Part shown: positions 1-11,000 of the stretch, piece after piece
Numbering within the stretch: position 1 is the first letter of the stretch
Layout of the letters: each line of letters begins with the position of its first letter
DNA from: Patiria miniata
Taxonomy: Eukaryota; Echinodermata; Asteroidea; Valvatida; Asterinidae
DNA length: 64,000 bases
Assembly (NCBI RefSeq): GCF_015706575.1
Contig: NW_024037062.1
Coordinates: 5,266,811 to 5,330,810, forward strand
Direction of reading: 5' to 3'
The notes under the pieces: generated by a model
Databases searched by the model: none
Told to the model about the DNA's origin: nothing
Seen by the model: the letters and a program-made list of their open reading frames with translations, nothing else
Made by a program: the position numbers and the translations under genes

Positions 1-284
1 GGAGCCCCTGGTAGCCAGCCGGGGAGGTCCGTTCTTCCGGGCAGCGCATGCGCAGGAGTATTGTTGTGGCCTCGTTGCTGAAGAGAATAGTTGTGTTTTG
101 TGGTGTACTTTGAGGAATATACAGCCTAGAGCCAGCAGAAACAAGTATACCTGTGTTGGAGTCCTTTTTGAGTGCGTTACATTACAATTATTTTGATGCT
201 GCATAAAGGACGATACATAATTTTTTACAAAAACAAAATCAACGTAGGCATATGTGTGGGCTAGGAATTCTTAAAGCTGTAGTT
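1..284. other. no feature recognised
   Basis: Mixed sequence starting GC-rich and turning AT-rich. I see no exon, repeat copy or RNA gene. It may belong to the interspersed repeat that follows. Confidence 0.3.
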
Positions 285-622
285 CATCATTTTCAGCCAT
301 CCGAAAAAGTAACTGGCGTATTATTGTTGAAAAACATACTTGGTTGAAAGATACTCAGTGGACTAAACTCTCTGTGAAATTAATCTTTCTGGCCAGTAAT
401 CATTTTGAAGTAATCGACGAAAGAAGGCCTTTCCAACGGTGCGTCTTAAGACGCACCGTAGGACAATTTCAATTAGTAGTTCGTTTTGTTATTCGGCGCA
501 GCGCGCGCAAGCATTGGCACGACGCACAGGCGCACGCGGTTGCTATAATTCGTCGGATCAGTGCGCGACATCGCGTATAGCTGCAATTCAAAACAATTCA
601 AAACATGATTCAGCAACTTTTG
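285..622 (+). repeat. interspersed repeat, copy A
   Basis: Shares a long alignment, from GTTGAAAAACATACTTGGTT to the end CATGATTCAGCAACTTTT, with the reverse strand of 9481-9848. Frames in the two copies give similar peptides (the pattern KLIFLASNHFE against [11 protein letters not shown]) only because the DNA is similar. A short palindrome, GTGCGTCTTAAGACGCAC, sits in this copy only. No terminal inverted repeats or transposase are visible; the family is not recognised. Confidence 0.6.
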
Positions 623-636
623 GTGTCGAACAGGCT

Positions 637-806
637 GCAGTATACAAATATAACATGGTTTGAGGGTGGACAATCGATATTCGCTCCAAGAGGTATTGGA
701 AGTTGACAGCCGAGGGAACTAGTTTGTCAACTTCCAATACTGAGGGGAGCTAATATCGGCTGTCCACCCGAAATAAACTATGTTATATTTGTTTTACTAT
801 ACCTCA
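637..806. mobile_element. palindromic MITE, copy 1
   Basis: The two halves are inverted copies: AACATGGTTTGAGGGTGGAC and GGTATTGGAAGTTGACA on the left return as TGTCAACTTCCAATACT and GTCCACCC on the right. The same element is present in opposite orientation at 25069-25244. It has no coding capacity, so it must be moved by an enzyme encoded elsewhere. The superfamily is not clear because no target duplication could be fixed. Confidence 0.65.
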
Positions 807-925
807 TACATATTTAGCGACGATTTGTTTTTTTTTCCATTTCATAAAGGAACCTCAAACAATATTTTTTTTTAAAAACTTGTCAAGTTCACCAAAAGAA
901 TCGTGTTGCTCAACTTCACTAGTTC

Positions 926-1115
926 AATAATGAAAGGTTTGCGGAAACACCATGTGTGCATAATTTCTCAACTAAGAGAATGGTTCTGAAAAGAGAAAAC
1001 GGTCAGAGAATACTGACCAGAACGTCGAGTTTATATCTCTGGTTCTTTTCAGAACCATTCTCTTTATAGTTGAGAAATTATGCACACATGGTGTTTCCGC
1101 AAACCTTTCATTATT
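926..1115. mobile_element. foldback element with about 70-bp arms
   Basis: The left arm from AATAATGAAAGGTTTGCGG is the near-perfect reverse complement of the right arm ending CCGCAAACCTTTCATTATT, with an unpaired centre of about 45 bp. The 14-mer ACTTCACTAGTTCA flanks it as a direct repeat (about 914 and 1149), which may be an old duplication at the insertion site. No ORF of interest. Confidence 0.65.
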
Positions 1116-1197
1116 TAGTATCTCCACCATGCAAAGCCTCAAATCTTACTTCACTAGTTCAGTTCGTTTACCATACAGTGCAGATGTAAATACTATG

Positions 1198-1779
1198 AAG
1201 CCCGGGAATTTTTTTTTGAAATTTCCTAATTCGTTCGCACGAATTACTAATTCGTTCGCACGAATTGCTAATTCGTTCGCAGGAATTGCTAATTCGTTCG
1301 CACGAATTGCTAATTCGTTCGCAGGAATTGCTAATATATTCGCACGAATTCCTATTTCGTTCGCACGAATTCCTAATTCGTTCGCACGAATTGCTATTTC
1401 GTTCGCACGAATTACTATTTCGTGGGAACGAATTTGAAATTCTTTCGAACGAATTAGTAATATGTTCCCCTGAATTAGTAATTCGTTCGCACGAATTAGT
1501 AATTCGTTAGCACGAATTAGTAATTCGTTCGCACGAATTCCTATTCGTAATTCGTGGGAACGAATTAGTAATTCGTGCGAACGAATTACTAATTCGTTCC
1601 CACGAATTACTTATTCGTTCGCACCAATTAGTAATTCGTTCGAGCGAATTACTAATTTGTGTAAACGAATTACTAATTCGCGCGAACGAATTAGCAATTC
1701 GTGCGAATGAATTAGTAATTCGTGCGAACGAATTAGCAAACTCCAAAAAAAAAATTTCCACCCTGTCCCTTCCCGGGCT
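1198..1779. mobile_element. foldback (FB/TU-like) element built of 21-bp tandem units
   Basis: About 25 units of the form GAATTGCTAATTCGTTCGCAC run left to right in the first half and in inverted form in the second half, so the whole block can fold on itself. It is bounded by inverted AAGCCCGGGAA and TTCCCGGGCT. The 21-bp period makes artefactual open frames on both strands (repeated NSFARIA). Arms made of short tandem repeats are the mark of FB elements in flies and TU elements in sea urchins; assignment to that class is inference. Confidence 0.6.
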
Positions 1780-1887
1780 ACATAAAATACAGTAGTTAAA
1801 CCCCTATGTATATATTCTTTGTACAATTTTTTAGGAGGCATCTTTATTGCCATAAATATTCTCTAGTTTGGCATCATTGAGCTCGGG

Positions 1888-1922
1888 AAACTGTCGCATA
1901 TGGGTTTAAACCCATGCGACAG
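1888..1922. repeat. short palindrome
   Basis: ACTGTCGCATATGGGTTT is followed at once by AAACCCATGCGACAGT, giving arms of about 16 bp with a one-base offset. Its role is unknown; it could be the remains of a foldback element. Confidence 0.6.
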
Positions 1923-2301
1923 TCTACTACGCGTACGTATTCACCCTGTGCGTGAATCCTCGAGCGTGCGATTGGTGAACAGCAAAAATAACATCTGGCA
2001 CGTGATGGTGAATTGACCAGTGAGAGTTCGGCTATCGATCATGAATATGTATGAGGTATAGTAATACACATTGACATCGACAGTTTTACGCATATCCTGG
2101 AAGTACGCAGTGCAAACTTCAGATTGGCCCGACGCAGACCGCGCAAGGTAATGTGCGGTCCTTCTCTGAGTATTCATTGCACTCGGCGCAGGGGCGGCAA
2201 GCGAAGCATAGGAAAGAATAGGGGCACTTGGTGGCACGTACGCACCATGGAGAAAAAAATATTTTGCCAAGGTCACCCCAGACTACCGTTATAGATGATA
2301 T

Positions 2302-2458
2302 ACAAATAATAAATGTTTGTGAGTGCAATGGTAAGAATAATTTCATTCGGTGACAGATGAAATGTTCCATTCCACGAGGCGAAGCCGAGTAGAATGGAAC
2401 ATTCACCGAATGAAATGATTCTTTCCACTGCACGAACGTGAAACATTCATTATTTGTT
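2302..2458. mobile_element. foldback element
   Basis: The left arm (ACAAATAATAAATG through ATGTTCCATTC) returns inverted on the right (GAATGGAACATTCACC through CATTCATTATTTGT). It lies directly next to the palindromic element at 2467-2799. No coding capacity. Confidence 0.6.
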
Positions 2459-2466
2459 TTATATAT

Positions 2467-2799
2467 CACCTGAATAAATCCTTGTCATCTGATTGGTTGA
2501 CTTCTAAAAAGCCAATTTATTCAGGTTAAAAACTGTTTAAAAGTTCGACAAGTTCATTATATTTATATAAATGCAAACTGTTCGACAGGTTAAGAAAAAT
2601 CAGATTCAATTTATCTCGATTTAAAACAGCGCCACCACCAGCAGAAGTGACACCGTGCAATGGAAGTTATATTCACAGTGCAATAGAACTTCCATTGCAC
2701 TGTGCGCTGCGCGCCACGCGCGCGCCGTGCGTTGGTACAAATAATTCAATGACGTGATCAACGATCCACCAATCAGATGACTGGGATTTATTCAGGTGT
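2467..2799. mobile_element. MITE with terminal inverted repeats of about 30 bp
   Basis: CACCTGAATAAATCC plus a copy of CATCTGATTGGT at the left end are inverted at the right end as ACCAATCAGATG plus GGATTTATTCAGGTG. Inside is a second hairpin, GTGCAATGGAAGTT (2655) against AACTTCCATTGCAC (2687). No transposase. The superfamily is not resolved. Confidence 0.55.
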
Positions 2800-4002
2800 T
2801 GTATAAACACTTTTGTAGAACGGCCAAGTAGAACACATAAACGGAACCCCTACGTTGAAGCCGCTGACCACGCACAAACATGACTCAAAGAAAAGCATAA
2901 GGGGCGGCCAGGCATTCAGTTATGAAAGCGCTCACGACGGCAAATTCCTGTGCAAAACGCAGTCACGAAAAATTGACAAAACGGATCGCCGGTTCGTACG
3001 GGAAAATTAAGACGACCCGAAATGTCCGACCCGGCGGAAGACACCCTCTGCATTTTTCGACGGACGTGGAGCGATTTTGGCGCCGCAGGAGCCCGCGGTC
3101 TCGGATCAGGAGCAAAAATTTCTTGGAGGCCGAGTTAAACTTGCTCTTATACTTATAGATAAAATGATCGTCTTATAAAACTCATCTGCATGCTGAGATG
3201 GAGTTATTGTTTTATTGTCTTGTTGAAAGTCTGGCAATAGTCTGTTGGTGATAGGAACGAAGGATGAGTAGGTTGGATGTTACTTGGCATATTTGATGGG
3301 CTGTGGCCTAAGCTTATTGCCTTTGACAAAGATCCTACTAGAAATAACATGTTTGGCCCTCCGACTTGTGTGATTTGAGAATATATATTTCGAAATACAT
3401 TTGGGTTTGTGAAGACCAATTACTCTGTCTCAAAGGGGGGATCATCAGTTGACACTAGGAGTAGAACTGTCCACGCTACAAACATGTCAACTTACATGCA
3501 ATTCAGGCATCGTCCACTTGTGTTCATGGGCTTACAAGCTCAGAATGTTTGAAATCTCTATCTTTATTTGTTGTTGTCCTATTGGCTTTTAAGGAAGAAG
3601 AATAGGAGTCTTGAAGTGCTGATTTAGGAAAACTACATCTTTAATTAGCCTTCAAATGGCAACATGTGGGCTAATGCTTTTAAATGCGGATGCTTGACCA
3701 TTCTGAAATCTAAAATATTAATTGCTTGGTATTTTGTCTTGGCACTGAAATTTTTTACCTTTTGGTGCACAGATATTTTGGTTTGGATGCACAGATTGTA
3801 ATGTTTCTTGGGTGGTCGCTAACAACTGCCCTTGCACCAAAGGCTTAACCGAGGTTGCAGCCAAAATGCCATTCTTGTGGCTGGATTCCTAGTCTGTGGA
3901 AATTACTTGTTTTTTGTTACAATCAGCTTCATAAACTTTGTCTACTGTGCCATTAACACTGGCAAAGGATTCATAGTTTTATATTTTGGTTTATCAATTT
4001 AG
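2800..4002. other. no feature recognised; presumed intron upstream of the first visible exon
   Basis: I searched this stretch for the missing first half of the HYR domain (a CP motif followed by a WxxPxxxDN-like end and a phase-2 donor) and did not find it. The short ORF at 2922-3158 shows no known domain. Confidence 0.4.
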
Positions 4003-4121
4003 TCGCACATCTGGGCCCACGTCTGGCAGTCGATTCAATGAAGGCCTGACTACAATCACCTACCAAGCCAGAGATGGAGCTGGGAATGTTGCTTATTGTT
4101 ACATCAGGATCACTGTTAATG
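4003..4121 (+). CDS. SVEP1-like: exon 1 of visible set: second half of an HYR domain
   Basis: The acceptor ATCAATTTAG precedes an exon entering in phase 2 and leaving in phase 1 at G|GTATGC. It encodes [19 protein letters not shown] and ends CYIRITVN, the typical second half of HYR (the extracellular hyalin-repeat fold related to Ig domains). The length of 119 bp equals that of the matching half-exon at 38968. The partner half is not in the window. Confidence 0.85.
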
Positions 4122-7100
4122 GTATGCCAATAACCACTCAGTCAGTTAGTAATTCGTGAATATGTACTGCTTTTTACCAATGATCTCCAAGTGCTTATTC
4201 CCTCTATTCACCAGCCAATGAGATCAGTTTTCGGCAGTGTACTTATTTCAGTGCAACCTATTCTCTGCACTTTAGGTACGTTATGTGGAGAGAGATATGT
4301 CTTGTCCAAGAATACAAAGACGATTCATGAAATTCTATTTGTAGATACAGCTATGAAAAGACTCAAAATTCAGAACTTGGATTCAGATTCGGGAGGTTTG
4401 TGGAGACCGTTTGTCTGTTAAATATGACATGAGTAATAAACATTATTTTTTAACCTACAGTGCTGCGATGTCCAAGTGTTGGATCAAGCAGTCATAGGTC
4501 ACATAGCTGCTCCAAAACCAACAGAGCTGGCTCAGTCTGCACCTTCCACTGCTCGACTGGATACAACTTGGTTGGGTCATCCGCTGTCAGTTGTCGGACC
4601 AACCGTGTCTGGAATAGGGGATTTCCAACATGTCAAGGTAAAGAAATAGAACCTGGATAAATTCTTTTAAAAAGCCATCTTTATGACAACTGAAGGAAAT
4701 GTTGTCATCAGCAAGCATTTGAGATTACATTTTCAGGTCAGCATGTCATCTGAAATTCCCAGTTCAGTAATTTGCTGAGATCCTGAGCTCAACATCATGT
4801 CAGGATCCCAGAAGAATCACACAGGTAGTGGACTAGTCCAGAAAATTTGGACTCAATACTGTGTATGAGTGTCCCAAAATTTAACGTAAAACATGGAACA
4901 AGAAAATAGACTGGCACTTGAAACAAAAAGTCAAACACCCATTTGGTATTGCATCAGTCAACTGTGTCAAAAGAAAGATATGGTACTTAGTTTTGATTTC
5001 TACACATCTCTAGATGGTGGTGCCACCAGACCACTGAATGGTCAAGCTTTTCAAACAGTTGGACATGCACTGGTCCAGTTTTACGCTTCAAAACAAAATT
5101 GCTTTGCTTCACCCTCAGGTGCAAAATTTTGAAGAAAAGTCTCCTTTAAAAATTGAATGCAGACTTCAAAATTGGCTGGTGAAATTGACTGAGGACAATT
5201 AACTTTGCCCCCAGACAATTTTGAGAATTTTGTCCACTAAAGAATGAATAAAGTTAGCTTGAATTTGCTCTGCATGTTTCTCAGCATTCTAGGTCCCAGT
5301 CTGGTGGTGGACCCAGGATATTCCAAAATTAGGGTGACTAGTTGGAATGCAAGGCCAATGAACCAAGATTAACACACTTGCGTGATTCAGTGAGCTTTAA
5401 TAAGGAAATTGTTGATTTTTCCATTATGTGAATACAGTAGAACATCACCATAATCATAGAGAAATGACATGATGGGGTCCACAAGAGAATGTTCCATGCG
5501 ACCATTGGCATGATACTAAAAGTTTACAAAATTGAGTCCACATGTACATGTACTTGTATACATGCATTTCCTTCCATTCAATGGCAAATGAATCCAGAAT
5601 GTCTATCATTCAAATTTGCATTCATTAACTCTCATTAACTGCCTGAAGATGAAGGAAACTTCCAGCAACGTAAATGAACAGTCATGTGACAAAAATGACC
5701 AACATAGCTGCTACCGCCTGGTTGCAATGTGCACGGACAGCCCACTCCACATACACACACCAGCAGCATCTTTTCCAAAAATCATGGTGCTCTTTCGTTA
5801 ATGATACGAGCAATAAAACTTCATTAACAAAATACCAGAAAATGCAAAACTTTAATGCACAAAAGGGGAGAATATATAATTGTCCTGAATTAACTCATTG
5901 AAATCTTCATTTTATATCATTGATGTTTATTTACATGTATAATTTTTATGTTTTGGCGAACAGTGAATTCATAGCCATCGTGGTGTTCCTCAAGGAACGA
6001 AACTCAGCCCCATTTGTTTCCAAATTTTGATTAACGATGCAGCTCAAGGTTCCCATTCAAAAATCTGAAAATACCTGGACAAACTCACCCTCATTGAAAA
6101 TCGCACAGCCTCTTGTGAAAGTCTCATCCAAAGTGACTTAAATAATCTTAAAGTGTGGGTTGATAATAACAGTCTTAAGCTCAATCCTTCGAAATGCCAA
6201 GCTCTGCAGGTGTGTTTCAAGAAAACGTCACCACCGTTAAATGTTCTGAAAATTGGTACTGATTCACTGCGTTATGTAAGTTCTGCTAAGGTTCTGGGTA
6301 TCTGGTTGCAAAATGACTTAAAATGAAACACCCATGTGAACAACATTCTTGTTAAGGCCAATAGGAAACTGTTCATGCTGAGAACATTGAAAAGATTCGG
6401 TTTTAATGTTGATGAACTGAAAGCAGTTTATGTTGGTTATTCCTTCTAGTTCTAGAGTACTGTAACGTTGTCTCAAGTCTTACACGTAAACATGTCAGTG
6501 ACATTGAAATTATACAAAAAAGGGTGTGTAGGGTCATACTGGTAATAAGTACACCTCTTACAGCAATGCGCTCAAGGTCGTTAATATTGACTCGCTAGAA
6601 GACAGAAGGATAAACCATTGTACCAAATTTGCTGTCGGGCTCTTGCAAAACATGAGAACAATGTCCCATTGCCTTATGCAAACACATTTTCTTCCTTACC
6701 TGCTAGTACGTCATGATTTCAGAGAAGCCCCATACCATATTTTTTTACGCTTTTAAACGAATAACCCTTTTTTGGGAGTTAAGGATTGCGTGTTTGGGAC
6801 ACACACTCCCAGTCCCAGGTGTGTGTTTGCCTGCAGTCGGGGACCCCTAAGGTCCCTCTTTTGTTTGTGCTTTGACTTTTTGGGAAGGCCTCTCGCCTGT
6901 TTTGCGCACGTTGCCATGTTAGGGACCTCTGGGAGTTGGGGACCCTGTTGTCCTCTATTGCAAAAACAAAAACAAAACAAAACCCAATGCACTAAAAAAT
7001 ATAAAAATTAAAAAAAAAATCTTAATCTTTTAAAACGTTCATAATGATATAGTGTAATTCATGCTAATTATTGTTGTCAATGTTTTAACAGAAGGTTTTA

Positions 7101-7972
7101 CTTAATGATTTTAATTTTAAATAAATACTGAATTCATATGCAATTTGGCCTTCGGGCCACGATTTGTGGATGAATAAACCGATCTATTTAGCTACAACAG
7201 CTAGTGTTCATTATATGAAATTCTACTGTAATAAACATTTGTCCGGTTTTTTTTTTTTATCCACCTCAGTCCCCCCACCATCCCCTGATTCCACTGTGCA
7301 CACTGACATTTCCAGGTCAGCACTTTGCATAAATTAATTTTACACATTCTCCAGGTGCACCCCAGGTCAGCATTTTGTGAATATCTCCAGGTCAGCATTT
7401 TGTGAATATCTCCAGGTCAACATTTTGTGAATATTCCCAGGTCAGCATTTTGTGAATTTTCCCAGGTCTGAAATTTTTAATGTTCTCCTACCCTCCAAGA
7501 TCCTTGGAGTGCACATGGCCCTCGAAAGTTGGAAGTACAAATATATCCTCCATTATTTTTCCTCATTTTGTGTGAAATTTCAACCCCAGTGCGAACTTGC
7601 AGCCCGTCATTGACAAATCTCGCTAATGGACAAATTTCCTGTACCAACTCCAACCGATGGAACAGTGTGTGTACGTTTAGGTGCAACACAGGGTATGGGT
7701 TGTCATCTGGTGGAAGCACCTACACAAGAACATGCAGTAACAGTTGGTCGGGAACGTCTCCAACTTGTACAGGTAAAATTCAATGATGTGCTACAGCTGT
7801 CCTGAATGTACGGAATACTCATAAATGTTTGATCATCAACCGAATATTCAAATAGCTTTTTGATGGTTTGAATATTTTGAAAACAAAAAACTACGCAGGT
7901 ACATGTACATGGGCGTCGCGAGGGGGGGGGGGGGGGGCAAGGGGGGGCACTTGCCCCCCCCCCTGGAAAAGC

Positions 7973-8003
<31 letters not shown>

Positions 8004-11000
8004 AAGAAAACAGTGTGTGTACGTTTAGGTGCAACACAGGGTATGGGTTGTCATCTGGTGGAAGCACCTACACAAGAACATGCAGTAACAGTTGGTCGGG
8101 AACGTCTCCAACTTGTACAGGTAAAATTCAATGATGTGCTACAGCTGTCCTGAATGTACGGAATACTCATAAATGTTTGATCATCAACCGAATATTCAAA
8201 TAGCTTTTTGATGGTTTGAATATTTTGAAAACAAAAAACTACGCAGGTACATGTACATGGGCGTCGCGAGGGGGGGGGGGGGCAAGGGGGGGCACTTGCC
8301 CCCCCCCCCCCCTGGAAAAGCAAAAAAAAAAAAAAAGAAAGAAAAGGAAGAAAAAAAAGAAAAGAAAAGAAAAGAAAAAGAGGCGCGAAGACAAATTGGT
8401 GTAAATTGAATGAGTTTGGGGGGGGGGGGGGCAAAATGTCCCTGCCCCCCTCTAAAACTGATAAATCGAGAATGTGTTGAGAAATACAAGCATTTTTTGG
8501 CAAAAAAAAAAAATTGCCCCCCTCTAGAAAAAATCCTGGCGATGCCCATGTACATGTTTGCACTAGACTGTGATACTATTTTATTCTTAAAGGTGTAGTC
8601 CATAATTTGTGCATTTTGTTCGTTTGAAGCAACAATACTGCTCAAATTCTAAAGAAGGGTACCGAAGCTTGAATTGCCTTCCGCGATACCGCGTTACCGT
8701 GATAATTTATCACAGAAATCCGGAATTCAAAGATAAATCCTTCCTCGATACCGCATTACTGTGATAATTTATCACAGAAATCCTGAATTCAGAGATAATT
8801 CCTTCCTCGATACCGCGTTACCGCGATAAATTATCACAGAAATCCGGAATTCAAAGATAATCCCTTCCTCGATACCGTGTTACCGTGATAATTTCTCACA
8901 GAATCCGGAATTCAGAGATACCTGTTCCTCGATACTGCGTTACCGTGATAACTTCTCACAGAAATCCGGAATTCAAAGACAAATCGGTAACGAGGTAGGA
9001 ATTATCTTTGAATTCCGGATTTCTGTGATGATTATCGCGGTAACGCAGTATCAAGGAAGGAATTATCTTTGAATTCCAGATTTCTGTGATAAGTTATCGC
9101 GGTAACGCGGTATCGAGGAAGGAATTATCTCTGAATTCAGGATTTCTGATATAAATTATCACGATAACTGGGTATCGAGGAATACGTATCTTTGAATTCT
9201 GGATTTTTGTGATAAATTATCACAGTAACACGGTATCCAGGAAGGATTTATCTTTGAATTCCGGATTTCTGTGATAAATTATCACAGTAACGCAGTATCG
9301 AGGAAGGATTTATCTTTGAATTCCGGATTTCTGTTATAAATTATCACGGTAACGTGGTATCGCGGAAGGCAATTCAAGCTTCCGTAGAAGGAAGCTGAAC
9401 AGCTAACCTGATGAAGTTTCAGCTCAGCTTCAGCTGTATATTTCGAGAAAAACAACACTCTAGGATCTCGATTTCAAATCAAAAGTTGCTGAATCATGTT
9501 TTGAATTGGGCCTGAATTCAGCGCCCGAGACACGTTCTCACTGAGCTGATTGCAGCTACGCGATGTTGTGCACCGATCCGACGAATTATAGCAACCGCGC
9601 GCGTGTGCGTCATGCCATCGCTTGCGCGCACTTTGCCTATTGAAAAAAAACGAACTACTAATGGAAATTTCCAACAGTGCTTCTGAAGATGTACCATTGG
9701 AAAGGCCTTTCGTTGATTTCTTCGAAATGACAGCTTGCCAGAAAGAATAATTTCACAGGGAGTTTAGTCCCCTTACTATCTTTCAACCAAGTATGTTTTT
9801 CAACAAGAAATACACCAGTTATTTTTGGATAGCTGCAAATGATGGACTCTGGCTTTAAGTTGCAGAGCATTATTGTCAGGTGCCACTTTTTCTTTTTAAG
9901 GTAATGATTTTGTCGACGGTGGTTCATTGTTCACATCCTTTTAGTTGGTTAAAGCCCTTAATACAGTTATAAAAATACTTAATGCAAATCTGTCTAGCAC
10001 CCATATCAATTGCCTCATGTACATTTGAACTGGGGCATTCTCCTTGCAAATTGACAGGCGCATACTAAATTATTCGAAAATGGACAGCCCTATGATGTGC
10101 ATATGAGATTGATCATGGTTTCAATTGGTTTTTATTGTTACACATTTTTAATGTCAGTTCATTCAATATAGGGGTGCATATTAAAATATATATATTAAAA
10201 TATGTTTCAAGTTTCCGTCTGAAAGGTGAGATGTTTTCTGTCTCTCTGAGAACTACTGAGAAACAGTTCCAGAGCTGGGGTTCAACATTTAAAAAAGCTC
10301 TGTCACCGTAACTGGCAAGGCAAGCTTAGGCAAGTTAAAGCAGTTGGTCAGATAACCTTGAGTCACATCTGACAGTGTGAAGCTCAGAGGCTGTAATAGG
10401 TTTGCAGGTAGGTTGGAGCATAAACATGTGATGAAGTTGAATTTGAAGAGAATGATCTGTTAAAAAAAGTATAGCTTTGAAGCAAGCTGAGTTCATCAAT
10501 GTGTTACGAATCAGTCACAAATTGAAGATTTGAAACAGGTGAGGGCCTGGTCTCAGATGTCTGATAATGGCCCAAGCTGAAGGTCAAGTCCATTATTGGA
10601 GATGCATCTATTTAGGTCTGTAATGATTGTTTGATTGACTATTCAGCAACATTTTTCTGTTACATTGTGGCTAATTCCTTTCAGAAGCTGCCAAAGCATG
10701 GGCTTCCTAAACAAATGACAAAAAGAAAGCAAACCTCTAATATTCCACAAACGAAACTCTGGGACAAACACAGTGGAGGATGTACATGCTGAAAATAATA
10801 ACAAGACCAATTATACTCCGACTCTTGAAAGCCTCTCTAAGGTCCCTCTTTCTCTTCTTTTCCCCAGGGAATACAGGTCTAGAGCTTGCAGTCTTTCTTG
10901 ATGATGTAATGATGGCTGGCAAGGATTTTTTGTCAATAAAATATCAGCCACTTGATTAACTGAAACTGTAACTGAATGATTTAATCGCTTGAATAACAAA

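Noticed and set aside
1129-1761. ORFs repeating NSFARIA on both strands
   Set aside because: Produced by the 21-bp subrepeats of the foldback element.
6753-7011. Overlapping 79-codon ORFs on both strands
   Set aside because: Mirror frames in a low-complexity block inside or beside the LINE remnant, with no domain.
8009-8134. A further sushi exon
   Set aside because: Only a duplicated half-exon without an in-phase acceptor; listed as a pseudo-exon instead.
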